Assembly: GCF_002563795.1 (NCBI RefSeq)
Contig: NZ_PDJL01000003.1
Location: 248,001-312,000 of the forward strand
Reading direction: 5' to 3'
Length of the DNA: 64,000 bases
Source of the DNA: Vibrio sp. ES.051
Lineage (GTDB): Bacteria > Pseudomonadota > Gammaproteobacteria > Enterobacterales > Vibrionaceae
The translations under genes and the position numbers were made by a program. Within the stretch, counting starts at the first letter, position 1, and every line of letters starts with the position of its first letter. The notes under the pieces are model-generated. The model was not told the DNA's origin. It worked only from the letters and a program-made list of their open reading frames with translations, and made no database searches. Of the stretch, positions 34,078 to 43,134 are shown in pieces.

Positions 34078-35730
34078 TTAGGCAGATCGGCAGGTCTTAA
34101 ATAGGTCAAGGTGCGCGTCATAGGCATTGGTGACGATATCCATAACCCCGAGTAAAGAGTGGAATACATTGTCGTGGGAATAGTTACCGCGATTCTTCGC
34201 TTCTTGACGTAAACAGTTGGTATCGAGATGTTTCGCGTGTTTAAAACCCGGCGACATCCACATTATCAGTGGGATACGCTTCTGAACATCCGGTGCAAGG
34301 GCATAAGGCATACCATGTAAGAACATGCCATTTTCGCCTAAGGATTCACCGTGATCTGAAACGTAAATCAAGGCGGTGTTGTATTTTTCTTCTAACGCTT
34401 TGAGCTTGTTGATGGTTTGTTCCAACACAAAATCGGTGTAACGAATCGTATTGTCGTAAGAATTTTCTATTTGCTCCCGACTGCAGTTTTCAATGTCAGC
34501 CCGAGGACAGTCGGGCTGGAAGAATGCTTTGTCTTTAGGGTAACGCTGAAAGTAAGTTGGACCGTGGCTACCAATTAGGTGCAGGGCAATGACGCGGTTG
34601 CCTTTCATATTCGCAAGTTCTTGGTCAAAGCCATCCAATAATGCCATGTCGTAACAGGTTTGCCCGTTACACAACCGATTCTGTTGTTTTCTGTCTATTT
34701 CAATTTTTTTGATCTGATGAGCGACAGCTTTGTCACCACCGTCATTTTCTTTCCAAATGAGATCAACCCCAGCTCGCTGCATGATATCGAGAGCATTGTC
34801 TTGGTTATCGGCTGTGGTTCGATCAAATTCGCTACGGGTGAGCTGAGAAAACATACAAGGAACCGATACCGAGGTTGCTGTGCCGCAAGATGCGACATCT
34901 TGAAAAGAAATGACATCCAGCTGGGTTGTGTAGGGATTGGTTTCACGCGGATAGCCATTTAATTGGTAGTTCTGCGTTCTAGCCGTTTCTCCCACCATAA
35001 AGACAAGTAAAGTCGGTTTATTTTGCGCTTGCTGTAACGCCGTGTCTGATTGCTTTGCGTTTAGTCCTATCTCACGGTAGGGCTCTGGTGTGGTGAAATA
35101 TTTTTCCTTTATGTATCCAGTGGCGCTGTAAACGTACTGTGTAGGGATTATGAGCTTTTTGAGATAGCTGTTGTTGCGGCCAACGGACGCGTAATCCTGA
35201 TAATACAAGCTGGCGATGACCGTAATTACCGCAAGAGAAGCCAACATAGAAACGAACTTAGTCAAAGAGAAGCGCAACAACTGTGTACGTTGTGATGTCA
35301 GTTTAACGTTGAAAGTGAGAAAGGCTGGGAGCACGCCCATCACCATTATCCATATTAGGGAGTCGGCACTGAGATAGGAACTGGCCTCGCTAGAGTCGGT
35401 TTCAGCAATGTTGGCAATCATTCCTGAGTCGAAAAGCGTGCCATAGTGGTAACTCGCATAACTGACGATACTTGAAGTGATGAGTAAGACAATAAAAAAT
35501 GGCTTTCCGACCCATGGCCAGCTAAATAAACTAAAAATAAAGTTGAGCGCGGCGATAAAAAAAATTGGTATCGTCATGATAAATCCCACCTTGACGTTAT
35601 CTAAGCGAGAGAAAATATCGACAAGATCTTTGTAAATAGGGATATTAACGACGAGTGCAAAATACAACGCCAATAGGAAAGTAAAGGTAACGTAAGAGAG
35701 ACCTTTCTGCTGCAAATCATGTGTCTTCAT
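34078..35730 (-). CDS. eptA: Phosphoethanolamine transferase EptA
   Basis: A 550-residue inner-membrane enzyme that moves phosphoethanolamine from phosphatidylethanolamine to lipid A, lowering its charge and giving resistance to cationic peptides such as polymyxin. Five N-terminal membrane helices (about 12-180) are followed by a periplasmic sulfatase-like domain. The nucleophile Thr lies in VGETARTQNYQLNGY (about residues 246-260); metal-site blocks YVSDHGESLGENG and HLIGSHGP are present. Several Cys pairs fit periplasmic disulfides. It lies 15 bp after dgkA, an arrangement also known in V. cholerae, so the diacylglycerol released by the transfer can be recycled. Confidence 0.92.
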   Translation of the reverse strand: MKTHDLQQKGLSYVTFTFLLALYFALVVNIPIYKDLVDIFSRLDNVKVGFIMTIPIFFIAALNFIFSLFSWPWVGKPFFIVLLITSSIVSYASYHYGTLFDSGMIANIAETDSSEASSYLSADSLIWIMVMGVLPAFLTFNVKLTSQRTQLLRFSLTKFVSMLASLAVITVIASLYYQDYASVGRNNSYLKKLIIPTQYVYSATGYIKEKYFTTPEPYREIGLNAKQSDTALQQAQNKPTLLVFMVGETARTQNYQLNGYPRETNPYTTQLDVISFQDVASCGTATSVSVPCMFSQLTRSEFDRTTADNQDNALDIMQRAGVDLIWKENDGGDKAVAHQIKKIEIDRKQQNRLCNGQTCYDMALLDGFDQELANMKGNRVIALHLIGSHGPTYFQRYPKDKAFFQPDCPRADIENCSREQIENSYDNTIRYTDFVLEQTINKLKALEEKYNTALIYVSDHGESLGENGMFLHGMPYALAPDVQKRIPLIMWMSPGFKHAKHLDTNCLRQEAKNRGNYSHDNVFHSLLGVMDIVTNAYDAHLDLFKTCRSA

Positions 35731-35745
35731 AATTAGTATCTTGAA

Positions 35746-36108
35746 TCAAAACGAGAGTAAAAACGAAGCCCAAATAAAAAGGGCGAGAAATAACGCAACA
35801 AAGACTGCTGAAGAGCCGATATCTTTGGCTCTTCCACTGAGCTCGTGCCAGTCATCACCGACACGGTCGACAACCGCTTCTATGGCTGAATTAATGAGCT
35901 CGACAATTAAGATTAGTAATAAACTGCTGATCATCAGCACTCTTTCTAACGCGGTAACAGGGAAGAAGAATGCGCAAACAGAAAGCACAAAGGTCAGTAT
36001 CAACTCTTGTCTGAAAGCCGCTTCATGTCTCCACGCTGCTTTCAACCCCTGAAGAGAGTATCCGGTCGCAGCCATGACTCGGCGTATACCTGTTTTATCT
36101 GGCTTCAA
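35746..36108 (-). CDS. dgkA: Diacylglycerol kinase DgkA
   Basis: A 120-residue trimeric inner-membrane kinase that phosphorylates diacylglycerol to phosphatidic acid. Three membrane helices are visible, with the catalytic segment VELINSAIEAVVDRVG (about 67-83), including the Glu and Asn of the active site, and RHEAAFRQE near residue 28. The length matches E. coli DgkA (122). It is the first gene of the dgkA-eptA operon, where it should recycle diacylglycerol made by EptA. Confidence 0.93.
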   Translation of the reverse strand: MKPDKTGIRRVMAATGYSLQGLKAAWRHEAAFRQELILTFVLSVCAFFFPVTALERVLMISSLLLILIVELINSAIEAVVDRVGDDWHELSGRAKDIGSSAVFVALFLALFIWASFLLSF

Positions 36109-36365
36109 AATAGAACCTTAATAATCAATATGAGAGTATTTCGTGGGTGAACCAAACGGCTATTGGAGATTAATTGGTACTGCGTGAAACATTTGTGAAT
36201 AACAGATATGACGGTGAAACATGAAATAAGGGTTTCAAAATGAACGGGCAATCGACGTCATTCATATTGATAAGAGAGTGCACAGAGGGGAAAAGATAAA
36301 CAATGTTATTTTTGCATGGTCGTTTGAGTTTATTTGGGTATCGTTATCCGGATAAGGCTCATCAG

Positions 36366-36391
36366 AAAAAAAAGGCGCATTATGTGCGCCT
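36366..36391 (-). terminator. Terminator after the CBM48 gene
   Basis: Read on the - strand, a 7-bp stem AGGCGCA/TGCGCCT is followed by eight T. It lies about 40 bases past the stop of the gene ending at 36432. Confidence 0.9.
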
Positions 36392-36431
36392 CAAGAAGGT
36401 ATGAATGAGTACAAATAAGTAGCTACGGGTT

Positions 36432-36728
36432 TTATTCAGCCGTGGAAACGACACTGTTGTCGCTACCAAAAGTGTTAGGTACGTAAGCGTCAGCTTGTGG
36501 ATCGTTGTCCCATTTTGCTTCGTTGAATAAGTAGCGGAACTCAATATGTTGTTCCTTGGGTAAACGTGTTTTAAATTTAAACTGACCACTTTTCTTTACG
36601 AGTTTCATTGGTTCCGGTTGCCAGTTATTAAAATCCCCCGCAATTTGAACTGATTCCCACTGTTTTTTGTCTAGCTCGAAAGTAACTTCAACTTCATCTT
36701 TCGTTTTAAAGAATCTCTTTTTCAGCAT
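36432..36728 (-). CDS. Small CBM48 (glycogen-binding) protein
   Basis: A 98-residue protein made of one early-set/carbohydrate-binding module 48, as found in AMPK beta and isoamylases. Recognisable are VTFELDKKQW, the core VQIAGDFNNWQP (about 27-38, the NxW glycogen-contact pattern), and FRYLFNEAKWDNDPQADAYVPN. There is no catalytic domain. It may bind glycogen or another glucan and tether or regulate an enzyme; the partner is unknown. A cytosolic alpha-amylase is encoded about 18 kb away, but no link can be shown. Confidence 0.85.
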   Translation of the reverse strand: MLKKRFFKTKDEVEVTFELDKKQWESVQIAGDFNNWQPEPMKLVKKSGQFKFKTRLPKEQHIEFRYLFNEAKWDNDPQADAYVPNTFGSDNSVVSTAE

Positions 36729-36956
36729 TGATCTTTCCTTGTTCGTGCAAAAATTGTTCTAACCATTGTTCGGGATTTATAATTACTCGGGTTTTAGAAT
36801 GATTTCAAGTTTTATCGCATTAACGCTGGTATAGAATAAAGAAAACATTTTAATAATTAATGGCTTACTTATCTTTACGCTTGTATGGAAAAGGGTTGAG
36901 TATTATCGATCGTCGACGATTGCGACAATAATAGCCACAGGCATGGACAGATGAGG

Positions 36957-37400
36957 TCATACAAAAAGCGCCAAGCCATGCATTAGGAGCACACCCAAGG
37001 TCAACTTGCTTCTCATTCCCTGATAGCCTTTTGGCTCGGACTCATGCTCTACTTTTCTGGTCAGTTTTTCTGCGTACCAAACCGCAACGTACCCAGAGAC
37101 TAGGAGTAGGATTGCCACTGCATCATGATTGTGTGCTTGTAATAATGATCCCCACGCGAGTAAAACAAATAAGTTACTCAGCACTAACACATTGCGACTG
37201 AGACGATGGTAATAATGATCGATGCCGTTGCCCCAAAGAATACCGGACAAAAAGCTCAAGATGACCGCACTGTAAGTGATAAAAAGCTGTTGACCACTTA
37301 AGTTGAACAATGTCTTGTCTGTAGCGATCAGCAACAAACTAAACACGAATGGTACTAAACCTAAATAGCCGAGTTGTAGCATGGTTGAGCGTGTTGTCAT
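36957..37400 (-). CDS. DUF3429 membrane protein
   Basis: A 147-residue protein with about five hydrophobic helices and little else. The N-terminal GYLGLVPFVFSLLL and the following YSAVILSFLSGILWG block fit the DUF3429 family of small inner-membrane proteins. The function is unknown. It lies 10 bp after the glutathione peroxidase gene on the same strand, so both are probably on one mRNA. Confidence 0.75.
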   Translation of the reverse strand: MTTRSTMLQLGYLGLVPFVFSLLLIATDKTLFNLSGQQLFITYSAVILSFLSGILWGNGIDHYYHRLSRNVLVLSNLFVLLAWGSLLQAHNHDAVAILLLVSGYVAVWYAEKLTRKVEHESEPKGYQGMRSKLTLGVLLMHGLALFV

Positions 37401-37410
37401 GGTCGATACT

Positions 37411-37956
37411 CTACATTTGTTGCTCTATCATATTGGTAAGCGTAGTACTAGTTGGTGATGTTGAGCTCGGAAAAGTCGCGATTACTTTGCCCTCAGGGTT
37501 GATAAGAAACTTGTAAAAATTCCACCTGGGAGTAATGCCCGCTTGAGTAGTGATCTCGGTAAACACAGGGTTTGCATCCGAACCTAAAACAGAAGAGCGA
37601 GCCATCATAGGGAAGGTGACGCCATAATCGAGGTAACAAACTTTTGCTGTATTGCCTTCACTCCCTTTATCTTGTTTAAAGTCATTACTCGGGAAACCAA
37701 CGACGACAAAGTTTTGATGCTTGTATGTCTGATACAGCACTTCTAATTGCTCGAATTGTGGAGTAAAGCCACATTGACTGGCGGTGTTGACAACTAATAG
37801 TGTTTTGCCTTTGAAGCTTTCGCATAAGTCAATTTCTTCTATGGAATTAAGTAGCCTTTGCTTACCTTGAAGAATATCTGGACAAGTTGAAGCAAAGGTG
37901 AGGGGACCCACCCCGATTAATCCTACAGCAATGAAATGGGTGAATATTCCTTTCAT
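37411..37956 (-). CDS. Exported glutathione peroxidase
   Basis: A 181-residue thiol peroxidase with an N-terminal signal peptide (about 1-22), so it should act in the periplasm. The catalytic Cys is in VVNTASQCGFTPQ (about residues 54-66), a Cys-type rather than Sec-type enzyme. The GFPSNDF block, the second Cys in VCYLDYGVTFP (candidate resolving residue) and the Trp in PRWNFYKFLI complete the active site. It likely reduces peroxides with thioredoxin-like or other thiol donors. It leads a probable two-gene unit with a DUF3429 gene. Confidence 0.88.
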   Translation of the reverse strand: MKGIFTHFIAVGLIGVGPLTFASTCPDILQGKQRLLNSIEEIDLCESFKGKTLLVVNTASQCGFTPQFEQLEVLYQTYKHQNFVVVGFPSNDFKQDKGSEGNTAKVCYLDYGVTFPMMARSSVLGSDANPVFTEITTQAGITPRWNFYKFLINPEGKVIATFPSSTSPTSTTLTNMIEQQM

Positions 37957-38064
37957 GTTAGCGCTCCTTCGTTTTTACTCAGTATAACTACTCATCAATA
38001 GAATAATTCGATCAAAAAAGCCGCACAATATAGGTGCGGCTTCATTCAGTATGAATATTTGGTA

Positions 38065-38721
38065 CTACGCGAGCTTTAATTCAACTTGGTTACGGTAAGT
38101 CACCATGTCTTCAATGGTTAAAACGGGCATGTTGTGACGTCGGCCAAACGCGATAATTTCAGGGGTTTTCGCCATCGTACCATCAGGGTTGGTGACCTCA
38201 CACAGTACGCCAGCAGGTTGTAACCCTGCCATTTGCATCAAATCAATCGTGCCTTCTGTATGGCCGCGGCGAGTCATGACGCCACCAAGGCGAGCGCGGA
38301 GAGGAAATACGTGACCCGGACGAGCAAGGTCTTCTGGCTTTGCATTCGGGTTTGCTGCCGTTTTTATCGTGGTAACGCGATCAGCCGCAGAAACGCCTGT
38401 TGTCACACCAACTTTCGCTTCAATTGACACGGTAAATGCGGTTTGGTTTGCGCTGTTATTGTTTATCACCATCGGCGGTAGTTCCAGTTTATCTGCCTGA
38501 GCATCCGTAAGGCACAAACAAACGATACCACTGCATTCGCGGATCATCAGCGCCATTTGTTGGTCAGTAAGATGCTCGACGGAATAAATAATGTCGCCTT
38601 CATTCTCGCGATCTTCATCATCAAGAAGAAGTACACCGCGACCTTGTTGTAATGCAATGAGTGCGTTTTCAACGCGAGTGATAGGCTCGCCAAATTCGGC
38701 AAGTAGTGATGACTGATTCAT
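38065..38721 (-). CDS. ribB: 3,4-dihydroxy-2-butanone 4-phosphate synthase RibB
   Basis: A 218-residue enzyme that turns ribulose 5-phosphate into the four-carbon precursor of riboflavin. The [10 protein letters not shown] metal-site block (about 35-44), the [11 protein letters not shown] segment and HVFPLRA with [12 protein letters not shown] are diagnostic. It has no fused GTP cyclohydrolase II domain, and its length equals E. coli RibB (217). Expression is controlled by the FMN riboswitch directly upstream. GGAGTT precedes the ATG. Confidence 0.95.
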   Translation of the reverse strand: MNQSSLLAEFGEPITRVENALIALQQGRGVLLLDDEDRENEGDIIYSVEHLTDQQMALMIRECSGIVCLCLTDAQADKLELPPMVINNNSANQTAFTVSIEAKVGVTTGVSAADRVTTIKTAANPNAKPEDLARPGHVFPLRARLGGVMTRRGHTEGTIDLMQMAGLQPAGVLCEVTNPDGTMAKTPEIIAFGRRHNMPVLTIEDMVTYRNQVELKLA

Positions 38722-38840
38722 GGTTAACTCCTAACTAATACCAGAATCAGGGCGGTATGAGAGATCGGCATAAATGCGATCCAAAAAGAAGCGCACCAGA
38801 GCGGCTCAACAATGTGAGTCAGTATTGGCGTATTCTTATT

Positions 38841-38970
38841 CTCTTTCATCCGGACTATAACCGTCGGCTCTGGCCTCTCACCAGATCTGCTGACCTCGAC
38901 GAATCGAGCGCTCGCGGGCTGACTCAAAAAGAGTATACCGCCGGTGGGGAATTTCGCCCCGCCCTGAGAA
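38841..38970 (-). promoter_or_regulatory. FMN riboswitch (RFN element) of ribB
   Basis: On the - strand the leader shows the conserved RFN blocks in order: TCTCAGGGCGGGG, GAAATTCCCCACCGGCGGTA, a variable arm, AGCCCGCGAGCGC, GATCTGGTGAGA, GCCGACGGTTATAGTCCGGATG and the closing GAAAGAGAATA. This RNA binds FMN and turns off ribB. In the 120 bases before the start codon, GCTCTGG (complement of 38796-38802) can pair with CCAGAGC inside the aptamer (38867-38873), a candidate switch between folds. Confidence 0.95.
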
Positions 38971-38984
38971 CAATTAATAAAATG

Positions 38985-39018
38985 CGCCACTTCACCTTTA
39001 GTCGGAGGGGAAGTGGCG
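38985..39018 (-). terminator. Hairpin terminator upstream of the ribB leader
   Basis: A 9-bp stem CGCCACTTC/GAAGTGGCG followed on the - strand by CATTTTATT. It probably ends the transcript of the hydrolase gene upstream and keeps ribB under its own promoter. Confidence 0.7.
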
Positions 39019-39083
39019 TTGGGATAATACTGCTAACTGAATAACTTGGAAAGCGGATTTAAATAGTACAACGGAAAAGTGTG

Positions 39084-39701
39084 CTATCGACGGAAATAAC
39101 CAGTGCGGATGAAGTGGTCTATCTGCTCAGGAACAAATGTATTGTAGATGAGGCTGGTATGGGTTTGTTTGACTTCAATATGGTCTTGCATACCCTCTAA
39201 TCGAGTTTCTTCAACCGTGACGGTACCATCAGACATTGTATTATCATCACGAATTAACAACGGACGAGCGCCGATTGGAACCGTGCCAGCAATGCTACCA
39301 AGCTTTTGAGGGAACGCCCATTTGTCTTGATGTTTGTTTAAGCCGTGATTGGGAGAATTACCCAAAATAGCCCCTAGTCCAAGGTTTTGAATTCGATCAA
39401 CAATTGATGCACCTTTTAGGGGAGAGCCAATCGCAATAACGTGAGAAATGAGCTTGGTGGTTGGCTTTCTACTGGCAAGATATCGTTTGATCATCAAGCC
39501 GCCCAAACTGTGCCCAACCAGAACATTGGTTGTCAGCGGGTTGAGTGCTTGATCAATAGAGTTGAACAATGCCGCTTCGTTAATTGATACCGTGTTGTAA
39601 CTCAACACGTGAGTTTCATAGCCGAGTTTACGTAGCTTCTGACTAAGAGGCTGCATGACCAACCCATGCATATAAAGACCATGTAATATGATGACTTTCA
39701 T
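39084..39701 (-). CDS. Alpha/beta hydrolase (lipase/esterase-like)
   Basis: A 205-residue protein of the alpha/beta-hydrolase fold: oxyanion-side ILHGLYMHGLVM (residues 4-15), nucleophile elbow GHSLGG (about 63-68, Ser nucleophile), and a C-terminal DHIEVKQTHTSL with a candidate His. The family resembles small triacylglycerol-lipase/PGAP1-like proteins. There is no signal peptide, so it is cytosolic. The substrate is unknown. Its transcript likely ends in the hairpin before the ribB leader. Confidence 0.82.
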   Translation of the reverse strand: MKVIILHGLYMHGLVMQPLSQKLRKLGYETHVLSYNTVSINEAALFNSIDQALNPLTTNVLVGHSLGGLMIKRYLASRKPTTKLISHVIAIGSPLKGASIVDRIQNLGLGAILGNSPNHGLNKHQDKWAFPQKLGSIAGTVPIGARPLLIRDDNTMSDGTVTVEETRLEGMQDHIEVKQTHTSLIYNTFVPEQIDHFIRTGYFRR

Positions 39702-39930
39702 AATGACCCTAGATGTATGATGTTCTCATAATCCTACTCCATATTGAACGTAACTACTTGTCTTTTATCCGTAACTGACGCATATCAATAACTGGAGCAC
39801 CACTTTCTATTGAAACGAACAATAGGGGATCTGGTTGCCTGTTTACTACACGTTAATTGACCATCTTAAATTAAAAATTTGTGGGCGATATTTCGTGGCG
39901 TTGACGTATCGCGCGTTGTGCGTGACGCGG

Positions 39931-41172
39931 TCACATAAATTCCTGTGTAGCCTGTGTCTTTCTATTAAGCAGAGGATTAAGAATCAGGAAGCTGATAGTT
40001 GCGGCAAGGACCGAGTTGATAGGAACAATGCCCGGTAGGGAGAGTCCACTCCCTACCCCCACTACCACGGAGGTAATGCCAGCCCAGTTTACGGTTGGAA
40101 ATTGAGTGGATTCAAAATTGGCGTAACGTTTACGGTTCATTAAGAAATCCGCAATGATCACGCCTCCAATCGGCGGAATAGCAAGCGAGAGAAACGTTAA
40201 CCATTCTACAAAGTTGTTGTATAACCACAGCGCGCATAATGTGCTGACCAAGCCGCTGGCCATTGATATGTATTTGCTTGGAAACCTCGTGATGTTGGAG
40301 AAACCAAGACTCGATGCGTATAGCGCGTTATCGTTTGTTGTCCAGATATTTAATCCCAAGACAATGACCGCTGGAATGAATAAGCCCTGTGCTAGCATGA
40401 CTTCCGATATGTCTGACTGACCAGTTACTGACGCACCAACAGCACCGAAGAGAAACATTAACGTGTTGCCAATAAAGAAGGCGATCATAGTGATCATTAC
40501 TGCCCCCTTTGGTTTTTTAGCGAAACGAACAAAATCAGCGGTCAAAGTCCCTGCGCTAATGAATGACCCGACGACCATCGCAAGCGCAACAGAAAAGTCT
40601 AACGGTTCGGTTGGCTGAGCTTTTTGTAGTTCGGCAATGCCGCCAATGCTATTGACTGCCTCAACCATAGAGTAACCACCGAGTAGGGCAATAGTGGGAA
40701 CGGCAATCGCAGACAAGATCATAAGAGCGGAGATCCCAAAGTAAACCGTTGAAGTCATCAGCATGCCAGAAACGATGATCAGCGTATCGGTGTTAATTCC
40801 GGTCGCTTTATGCACTGAAACTGAAAATATGGCAACGCCAACACCAAACCAACCCACTAGAGTCGCGCCAAGCAATGCGGAAGGAAGCCAAGAACCTTTA
40901 GAACCAAAAGAGAAACGAGCAAGAAGATGAGTGGAAAGACCAGTGGATGCGCCAATGTAACCGAGGAAAGAAGTGTAAATACCGAGGATTAGATTACCAA
41001 TGAGAACCGCGAGGAAAAAGTCATTAAAAGAGAGTCCAGTGCCGAGTGAACCGCCCGTCCACATACTTGCAGAGAAAAAGGTGAGTCCTAACATCACCAT
41101 AGTGAGTGAAGCCATGCCCTTTCTCGCTGAATTGGGAACTGGTTTAAGACTGTAGTTATTGTCTCCAGCCAT
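39931..41172 (-). CDS. codB: Cytosine permease CodB
   Basis: A 413-residue member of the NCS1 nucleobase:cation symporters with about 12 helices. The ATG at 41172 follows GGAGG and gives MAGDNNYSLKPVPNSARKG; 17 extra codons upstream lack support. Recognisable CodB segments are TFFSASMWTGGSLGTGLSF, GTLTADFVRFAKKPKGA and NIWTTNDNALYASSLGF. It imports cytosine. No codA (cytosine deaminase) is next to it, unlike in the E. coli codBA operon. Confidence 0.9.
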   Translation of the reverse strand: MAGDNNYSLKPVPNSARKGMASLTMVMLGLTFFSASMWTGGSLGTGLSFNDFFLAVLIGNLILGIYTSFLGYIGASTGLSTHLLARFSFGSKGSWLPSALLGATLVGWFGVGVAIFSVSVHKATGINTDTLIIVSGMLMTSTVYFGISALMILSAIAVPTIALLGGYSMVEAVNSIGGIAELQKAQPTEPLDFSVALAMVVGSFISAGTLTADFVRFAKKPKGAVMITMIAFFIGNTLMFLFGAVGASVTGQSDISEVMLAQGLFIPAVIVLGLNIWTTNDNALYASSLGFSNITRFPSKYISMASGLVSTLCALWLYNNFVEWLTFLSLAIPPIGGVIIADFLMNRKRYANFESTQFPTVNWAGITSVVVGVGSGLSLPGIVPINSVLAATISFLILNPLLNRKTQATQEFM

Positions 41173-41520
41173 TACTACCTCCGCAAAGCCAATAAAATAT
41201 TCAATTATTGCGCCTGATTTCAAGTAAACGGCGCGTATTATGGTTATATAAATCAGTTAGTCAATAATAACTTTTATTTAAACGTTTGCTTGTTAGGTTT
41301 TTACTTTTTTATTTCTATAACAGATATTTACAATAATAAATTTTAATATTTAAAAAATTTTTACACGTGTTTTTGGGTCTTGTTTAGTATGGTTTTTATA
41401 TAAAATAAGAGTTTCATGTCTTTTATGCGTTTTGTTGATTAAATTTATCTATAAACGAAATTTAGTCTGCCGAATCGGCGGAAGGTAGAAAATAAGAGCA
41501 GAAAGGTAAGAGTGCTAAGC
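41173..41520. other. codB upstream region
   Basis: About 350 bases of very AT-rich sequence between codB and the qrr terminator. It must contain the codB promoter. No ORF or clear operator is visible. Confidence 0.5.
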
Positions 41521-41628
41521 AAAAAAAAGCCAACCGCAAAGAGTGCGATTGGCTTATATATATGTGAACAAATCGAGTTCACTAACAACGTCAGTTGGCT
41601 AGGTGACCCTCGGCTTAAGAAGGGTCAT
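41521..41628 (-). ncRNA. qrr: Qrr quorum-regulatory small RNA
   Basis: Read on the - strand, the RNA starts with stem-loop 1 (TGACCCT...AGGGTCA, 41604-41627). It continues with the invariant Qrr target-pairing core CTAGCCAACTGACGTTGTTA and ends in the conserved terminator AAGCCAATCGCA...TGCGGTTGGCTT plus eight T (41521-41555). The length of about 108 nt is typical. Qrr RNAs act with Hfq on the mRNAs of luxR/hapR-type master regulators, aphA and luxO at low cell density. The full stem-loop 1 points to a Qrr2-5 type rather than Qrr1, which has a shortened one. The number cannot be assigned. Confidence 0.97.
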
Positions 41629-41637
41629 CATCATTTA

Positions 41638-41654
41638 AGCATTTACTGTGCCAA
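41638..41654 (-). promoter_or_regulatory. Sigma-54 promoter of qrr
   Basis: On the - strand TTGGCACAGTAAATGCT has the -24 GG and -12 GC elements with correct spacing (TGGCAC-N5-ATGCT). The -12 element lies about 12 bases before the first base of stem-loop 1. Qrr genes depend on sigma-54 and phosphorylated LuxO. Confidence 0.92.
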
Positions 41655-41715
41655 CATTTTTAACGTCCGAAAAGCGTGGTTTCTCTGACATACGTTGCTT
41701 AAGTTTGATTGGCTT

Positions 41716-41741
41716 TTGCAATTTGCAATTGCGTTATGCAA
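41716..41741 (-). promoter_or_regulatory. Two adjacent LuxO-binding sites of qrr
   Basis: TTGCAATTTGCAA (41716-41728) fits the known LuxO consensus TTGCA-W3-TGCAA exactly. Directly next to it, TTGCGTTATGCAA (41729-41741) fits with one change. They lie about 90-115 bases upstream of the RNA start, the usual place for an enhancer-type site. Confidence 0.9.
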
Positions 41742-41787
41742 TTTATCTTTATTGTGCTAATGATTGATTGGTTAACAATATTAATAT

Positions 41788-43134
41788 TTACATCATGACT
41801 AGGCTTGCCGTGCCCAAGAAGGCAAAAAATCCGACTACGTCAGTAACCGTTGTTAAAATGACGGAGCCAGCAAGTGCCGGATCCAATTTAAACTTATCCA
41901 AAATGATGGGGATTAACACCCCAAACAGTGCGGCTGTAATAATATTGACACTAATGGCTAATGCTATCGTTCCACCTAATAAGGACGATTGGAACCATAA
42001 CCCAGCCAAGCCACCAATGATCAAAGCCCAAGCAATACCATTAAGAGACCCTATTCCTAATTCATTTTTTAACAGTTTGAAGCGGTTACCCGGCGTAATC
42101 TGGTTGAGTGCCATTGCACGCACCATCAGCGTCAGTGTTTGGCTACCAGCAATACCGCCCATTGAGGCGACGATTGGCATGAGAACTGCTAATGCGACGA
42201 CTTGAGCAATCACCTCTTCAAACAGACCAATAGTGACAGAGGCTAAAATAGCGGTAAGCAGGTTAATACCAAGCCAAACGCCACGCTTTTGTGAGCTTTT
42301 GAGTACCGGAGCGAACAGGTCATCACCTTCATCCATACCAGTACCTGCCATTAAGCGTGCTTCGTAAATTTCTCGTTGGGTACTCAATGCAAATTGCCAA
42401 TCCACTTCACCGATCAGTGTTTGGTCTGCATCAGTCACAGGAAGCGCAGGCAGGGCACTGTGCTCTAGCGCCTCGACGGCTTCTGGTAGTGCCATCTTAC
42501 TGTCGAGTATGGTGACGGTCTCAATGGCGAGGTCGGTCAGCTTAATATTGGGTTCGCTTCTCAATATTTGGTAGTAATTTACGGCCCCTCGAAACTGCTT
42601 ATTGCGGTTAATTAAATACACATGTTGAGGCGTATCGTAACTGTAGCGCTCTAGCAGCTGTTTGGCTGTGCCGACTGTAATATTGAAAGGAAGTGTGATG
42701 ATTTTACGCTCAGCCCAGCGGCCCAGCTCTTCATCTTCGTATTCATTTGCTTGATCATAAAGTTCAAGCTCATCTTTCTCGATTAATGCCAAAGCTTCGT
42801 TAATGATTGACTCTGGCAGTGAATCTGCCCATTCGATGAGCGAGAGGTTATCGAGTTTTGCGAGTGTGAGCTTCAGCTCAATGTCTGACAGCGCATTAAT
42901 GATCGAAAAGCGAACGTCAGCACGCATTTCTGTCAGAACGTCGATGTGCAGCTCTAGCGGTAATGCTCGCCACAACCGGATACGATCATCTATGGGAAAA
43001 GCTTCGAGGATCAAAGCAACCGCACTCGGCTCTAAGCCAGCTTCGATAGCATCATTGAGAGTGGTGATTTGGTCTGCTTCTTCGGCTTGGCCAATCTGTT
43101 GTATTAAAATGGAGAGGTCTTGAAACTTGCTCAC
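41788..43134 (-). CDS. mgtE: Magnesium transporter MgtE
   Basis: A 448-residue Mg2+ channel. An N-terminal superhelical domain (about 5-125) and two CBS domains (about 130-250, with ALPVTDADQTLIGEVDW in the second) sense cytosolic Mg2+. Five C-terminal membrane helices (about 285-448) contain the conserved PIVASMGGIAGSQTLTLMVRA and the terminal SVILTTVTDVVGFFAFLG with the Asp that selects Mg2+. The length is standard. It lies upstream of the qrr regulatory region on the same strand, and read-through would enter it. Confidence 0.93.
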   Translation of the reverse strand: MSKFQDLSILIQQIGQAEEADQITTLNDAIEAGLEPSAVALILEAFPIDDRIRLWRALPLELHIDVLTEMRADVRFSIINALSDIELKLTLAKLDNLSLIEWADSLPESIINEALALIEKDELELYDQANEYEDEELGRWAERKIITLPFNITVGTAKQLLERYSYDTPQHVYLINRNKQFRGAVNYYQILRSEPNIKLTDLAIETVTILDSKMALPEAVEALEHSALPALPVTDADQTLIGEVDWQFALSTQREIYEARLMAGTGMDEGDDLFAPVLKSSQKRGVWLGINLLTAILASVTIGLFEEVIAQVVALAVLMPIVASMGGIAGSQTLTLMVRAMALNQITPGNRFKLLKNELGIGSLNGIAWALIIGGLAGLWFQSSLLGGTIALAISVNIITAALFGVLIPIILDKFKLDPALAGSVILTTVTDVVGFFAFLGTASLVMM

